A DNA stretch of 64,000 nucleotides. Source: Dasyornis broadbenti. Taxonomy: Eukaryota; Chordata; Aves; Passeriformes; Dasyornithidae. The stretch lies in contig VZRN01000634.1 in assembly GCA_013397935.1 (NCBI GenBank), positions 253,326-317,325 of the forward strand, read 5' to 3'. Positions 61,301 to 64,000 of the stretch are shown in pieces. The notes beneath the pieces were generated by a model that was not told the DNA's origin, made no database searches, and was given only the letters and a program-made list of their open reading frames with translations. A program made the position numbers and the translations under genes. Position 1 is the stretch's first letter; every line of letters begins with the position of its first letter.

Positions 61301-63532
61301 GAAGAGCTTCCAGACATCTGCTAATATCATCCTGAACTGAATGAATGAATAAAGGAAGAAGTCCTGAGAAATATTAGAATGATCTGGCATATAAATGGTC
61401 GAACTTAATGATATTAGATGTCTTTCATAAACCAAAATATTCCATAAAGAAAATATTTGCATTGACCTGAAGTGCAACTTGGGATTTTCACTGGAATGTT
61501 ATATGAAGTACGAAATAAGCCAAGAAATTACACAATTAAAAAATAAAAATCAGATGAGTCTGTGGAAAATCCTCTCAAACAGGTCTTACTCAGGTACATG
61601 AGGACAGGAAATTTGGAAAAAGGGGGTAAGATGCTCTCTTTTCGTAGGTCTTTGCTTAGAAGAGAGCAGAGCTATGGGTAATCAGAGCCCAAATGTAAAG
61701 TGAATTGCAAATAACAATAACTTTTTCTCATAGTAAGAGTCACTACAAGAGCCCATCAAACCCAGAGGAAGAGGCTGCTAAAATGGTGATACTACTGACA
61801 CCACCACGGTTGAGAACCTAGTATCAGAACCCAGAAAGATCAGACTCCGCTTTGCTTAAAGTTTAATATCGAAATTCACCTGTGCATTCCAAAAAGACAC
61901 AAAATGTCATTTAGGCACTGACAGCCAGTGGTTATATCAAGGTACTCGAAGAGCCAGTGTATTTATTGAACACTTTGCTTCACATTTTATTTCTTCTATT
62001 TGTGTTAGGTTTATCTCTACTACTATAAAGTGTTTCTGAAGTCCCACATTTGAAGAAAATACAATCTTGCCAGTGAGCAAAATAAAAGTGAGTTCCCGTG
62101 ATGTGTTGTAGGTAGCGCAGGGCTGTCCCAAGGTGAGGTGCTTGCAGGTAAGGCACAGGGGCTGGTAGTGGGGAGGAAAGCAAGGGAACATGGCACTGTC
62201 CCCTTCTATACTCACTCACACTAGGGTACACAAGATTTGTTCCCAGAGCTGTTAGTGAAATATTCCACACAAGCTAACTCTGCACAAATTGCAATACAGG
62301 ATAAATGGACAGATGAAAAAAATGTGCAAAATGCAGAAGGGTTAGGGAAGAAAACAGGCTTAGGGATGGCTCTCTATTTGGATTTCACAGGGTGCGGTCA
62401 CAGCCCTCAGTACCTGAGTAAACAGCTGAGTCTGTTCCCTGAACAGCTTCTCTCTCTCCAGATGGTTCACCAGGTTTAGGCTGGTCTGAAGACTCGCACA
62501 TTTTTCCCTCAGGTAGCTCTCCATTTATTTCCATGTTGTTATGAGCGGCCAAATCAGATCTTTCCTCTTGCTCACCATCACTTTCCCCATCTGTGAGCAC
62601 AGGCTCGATCAGTATCTGCACCCTGCTTGCCAGGGACCTCGCTGTGGGCTTGTGCTCTTCTGCCATGACCAGCTCCTCCGTGGGCGTCCCTGGCTCCAGC
62701 GTACTGCCAGACACATCCCTGGTAGGCAACTCGAGTTTGACGGAAGGCGCTCGCACAGGCAGTCTGGATTTCTTGGAGCAATGCTGCACCACCTTCTCTT
62801 CCTCTGGCATCAGCAGCCTCCCATTGCTCTTATTCAGCGAGCCATCTCTTGTAACCAGGCTGCCTTTGCTCTGGGCATACGTGGATCTGGGAGTGACGGA
62901 AACAGAACCCTTCCTTGCAGGAGTGGAATAGCTTGGCTCTTCCTCACTAGAAGACAGTGTTATTGTCCTTTTGTAGGGGGTCCTTGTTTTGATGAAGGTG
63001 TCAGGTTTTTCTTCAGCACCCTGGCCTTGCCCAGACTGAGCAGAGAGCGAGCGGCACAGCTTGAACTGCCGACCATCTGCCTTGGCCCAGCCCGGCTCCG
63101 CCGCCGAGCTCCCCACGGCCACCGAGTCTGCTCCCTTCTCCCAGAAGTTCTTCAAGTTCCTGAAGTGTTCACGGTCAAGGCCGATATCCTCCTCTTTGGT
63201 ACTCATCGACAAGATTGTGTAGTTCACGCCTTGCTTCTTAGCCTGGCTGCTTTCCCCCTCTGTGGGCAGCGGTCTTGGGCTTGCCAGCGGCTCTTTCTTT
63301 GCAAGGCTGCTCTCTGCTGGCCCCACATGATTCACAAACTGCTCGGATCTGGCCAAGGTTCTGCTTGGTTTCTTAACTGGTATCTTGCTGGGAGCATAAG
63401 CTTCTTCAGGTGGAGTCTTTGGTCCCTCTGTGGTGCTGGTGGCCCCATCAAGAGCTTCTCCTCCAGCTGCAGTGCTGGGCTGAGGCACAGCATCCTCTGA
63501 AAGCTTGGTGGGCAATGGAGATACTCCATGAT
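52195..63532 (-). CDS. SYTL2: Synaptotagmin-like protein, SYTL2/SYTL1 type, 5'-partial gene
   Basis: Eleven exons on the minus strand splice in frame into 791 residues ending GRKKLK-stop. The N-terminal Slp homology domain, which binds Rab27-GTP, must lie beyond the window. A 1.1-kb exon encodes a long low-complexity linker. Then come LARANSINLAKSMVNIYTTT, VSGSVLSVYSGDFGSVD, and two C2 domains at about residues 490-610 (with polybasic KARMGKRKTSVKK) and 647-770, followed by the family-typical DWMDSTQEEVAFW and WIEGLLPLR. The family tethers secretory granules and melanosomes to the plasma membrane. Acidic residues at the usual Ca-binding loops are incomplete (VWHNDPLGRN, VWDHEKLTNH), which suggests mainly Ca-independent lipid binding. 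The C2 domains resemble SYTL2 most and SYTL1 next; SYTL3, 4 and 5 fit less well. Because SYTL2 sits by PICALM in mammals while this gene is beside RAB39B, it may be a SYTL2 paralogue. The symbol marks the nearest relative only. Confidence 0.85.
53435..53640 (-). CDS. SYTL2: SYTL-type exon, C2B core
   Basis: Acceptor tcaaag, donor gtgagt. Encodes YVLPDTSKKSYQKTRVIKRD, TNPVFNHTIVYDGFHTEDLK, then DACVELTVWDHEKLTNHFLG and GIRLGLGT. NPVFNHT and ELTVWD are conserved C2B motifs. Confidence 0.93.
53884..53983 (-). CDS. SYTL2: SYTL-type exon, start of C2B
   Basis: Acceptor ggcag, donor gtgagt. Encodes GPKNPPSGEVHIWVKDVKDL, then LQLRPSGVDSFVK and two bases of a cysteine codon completed in the next exon. 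Confidence 0.9.
54559..54637 (-). CDS. SYTL2: SYTL-type exon, C2A-C2B linker
   Basis: Acceptor gtttcag, donor gtaaat. Encodes SLSAVNGVDHRGVMSLSIKY then VPPGSL. The phases agree with both neighbouring exons. Confidence 0.9.
55348..55509 (-). CDS. SYTL2: SYTL-type exon, second half of C2A
   Basis: Acceptor cttctag, donor gtaagt. Encodes YKIEKMVLLIQKLNLSVWHN, then DPLGRNSFLGEIEIDLASWD and WSNRKLHWYPLKPR. The WYPL ending is typical of Slp C2A. Confidence 0.93.
56109..56211 (-). CDS. SYTL2: SYTL-type exon, C2A polybasic segment
   Basis: Acceptor ttgtag, donor gtaaga. Encodes YVKTYLLPDKARMGKRKTSV then KKRTVNPIYNEVLR. The lysine/arginine cluster is the likely phosphoinositide-binding face. Confidence 0.93.
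56266..56316. repeat. 51-bp pure purine tract in an SYTL-type intron
   Basis: Unbroken A/G built from ggaa and ggga units. On the transcribed strand it is a pyrimidine tract ending about 55 bases before the 3' splice site of the exon starting at 56211. Confidence 0.9.
56394..56563 (-). CDS. SYTL2: SYTL-type exon, start of C2A
   Basis: Acceptor ctggcag, donor gtgagt. Encodes VSGSVLSVYSGDFGSVDAQG, TVEFALDYDEKNREFQVHVS, then QCKDLAVVDEKKGRSD and two bases of the split proline of SDPYVK. Confidence 0.92.
58438..58539 (-). CDS. SYTL2: SYTL-type exon, linker before C2A
   Basis: Acceptor tgagcag, donor gtaggt. Encodes TESDTASEISLQLNRHKKTP, then SIGSHSSDMASVSS, a Ser-rich linker shared with SYTL2. 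Phase 0 on both sides. Confidence 0.9.
59000..59091 (-). CDS. SYTL2: SYTL-type short linker exon (92 bp)
   Basis: Acceptor acttgcag, donor gtgggt. Encodes YNKPHLTAHQFLEPERVKEL then SRSSPLLLSE. It is needed for phase: the exon before it ends in phase 1, the one after starts in phase 0, and joining those two directly would create a stop. Confidence 0.85.
60952..61050 (-). CDS. SYTL2: SYTL-type exon, ALARANSINLAKSMVNIYTT segment
   Basis: Acceptor ttccag, donor gtgagt. Encodes EDGDRSAAAQALARANSINL then AKSMVNIYTTTE, a conserved SYTL2-type motif. Confidence 0.9.
62414..63532 (-). CDS. SYTL2: SYTL-type large linker exon (1119 bp)
   Basis: Acceptor ttgtag, donor gtactg. Encodes 372 residues of Pro/Ser/Glu-rich linker starting HGVSPLPTKLSEDAVPQP and ending GTDSAVYS. 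Recognisable pieces are REHFRNLKNFWEKGA, TRTPYKRTITLSSSEEEPSY and ASRVQILIEPVLTDGES. Both boundaries agree in phase with a neighbouring exon or split codon. The reading frame continues upstream of the acceptor, but that part is taken as intron. Confidence 0.85.
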
Positions 63533-64000
63533 CTACAACAAAACAAATGCTCAGAGCCTGTCCCACTGCATCACATCCAATCTCCCCAGAAGGTCTGGGC
63601 TGCAATTTTTCAACGAGAAGCCATGGGGAATTTTTAGAAATCATCAGTATATTCCAAATTCTTTTCCATATTCAGAATCTAAAAAGCCCCCTTCTATCTG
63701 AAGAAAGCTCTGAAAAGCCCAGTCCTTCTCCATGAAACAGGGCATGGAAAAAATCCACTGAGCTCTAAACTGTTGCTGTGAGTTGTGGATTTGTTTACAG
63801 CTTCCCTTTCAATTTGATAGCTTCTCTACTGGCTATTTGCTATGTTCCAAAACTACACTGTACATTCAAGGCTGGAAAGAGAGAGTAAGTTCTCTTCTGG
63901 ATTAAAGAGCTGAGAGCCAAGCATTCAGTTTAAAATGTACTGAAAGCCTGGAGAAGTTTTAGTCATCAGATTGCTTTTTGCCTCGGTCCCTGTTGCCCTG
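63533..64000 (-). other. SYTL2: SYTL-type intron running off the window
   Basis: No further exon was recognised up to the window end. The exons for the Slp homology domain and the start codon are therefore expected at higher coordinates. Confidence 0.6.

Noticed and set aside
62541..63500. 319-residue plus-strand reading frame
   Set aside because: It is the antisense shadow of the large SYTL-type exon. No splice logic or recognised family supports it.

Overview
This window is vertebrate nuclear DNA and most likely comes from a bird. It has GT-AG introns, CpG-island promoters and long 3' untranslated regions. At about 44.6 kb there is a fragment matching the 3' end of an avian CR1 LINE. Four protein-coding genes were reconstructed exon by exon from splice sites, reading phase and recognised protein families. 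No tRNA, rRNA, CRISPR array, virus-like element or prokaryote-type gene was seen.

Layout. (1) 1-21.6 kb, plus strand: a clathrin-assembly adaptor of the PICALM/AP180 family. Twenty-one exons lie in the window, covering most of the ANTH domain and the whole tail to the stop; exon 1 is upstream. A 3'UTR of about 4.3 kb follows. (2) 22.4-31.95 kb, plus strand: VBP1 (prefoldin subunit 3), complete in six exons behind a CpG island. (3) 33.4-41.3 kb, minus strand: RAB39B, complete coding sequence in two exons. Its 5'UTR and promoter are largely lost in a 466-base run of N. VBP1 and RAB39B converge tail to tail. (4) 42-50.9 kb: intergenic DNA with the CR1 fragment and simple repeats. (5) 50.9-64 kb, minus strand: a synaptotagmin-like protein of SYTL2/SYTL1 type. 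Eleven exons carry the linker and both C2 domains; the N-terminal Rab27-binding exons lie beyond the window.

Functional theme. Three of the four genes act in membrane traffic: clathrin adaptor, Rab GTPase and Rab27-effector-type tandem C2 protein. VBP1 is a chaperone subunit. In mammals VBP1 and RAB39B are neighbours at Xq28, while PICALM, SYTL2 and RAB39A are on chromosome 11q. Finding PICALM-like and SYTL2-like genes on either side of VBP1-RAB39B suggests the sister block of the 11q region, kept here and apparently lost from mammalian Xq28. That is an inference and needs a phylogeny.

Other points of interest: a three-copy 50-bp tandem repeat lying across the VBP1 exon 1 splice donor, a 39-bp duplicated CCAAT/GC-box module in the VBP1 promoter, a perfect TISU/YY1 match at the VBP1 start codon, and altered adaptor-binding motifs in the PICALM-like tail. 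Comparisons with human proteins are from memory, not from alignment runs.
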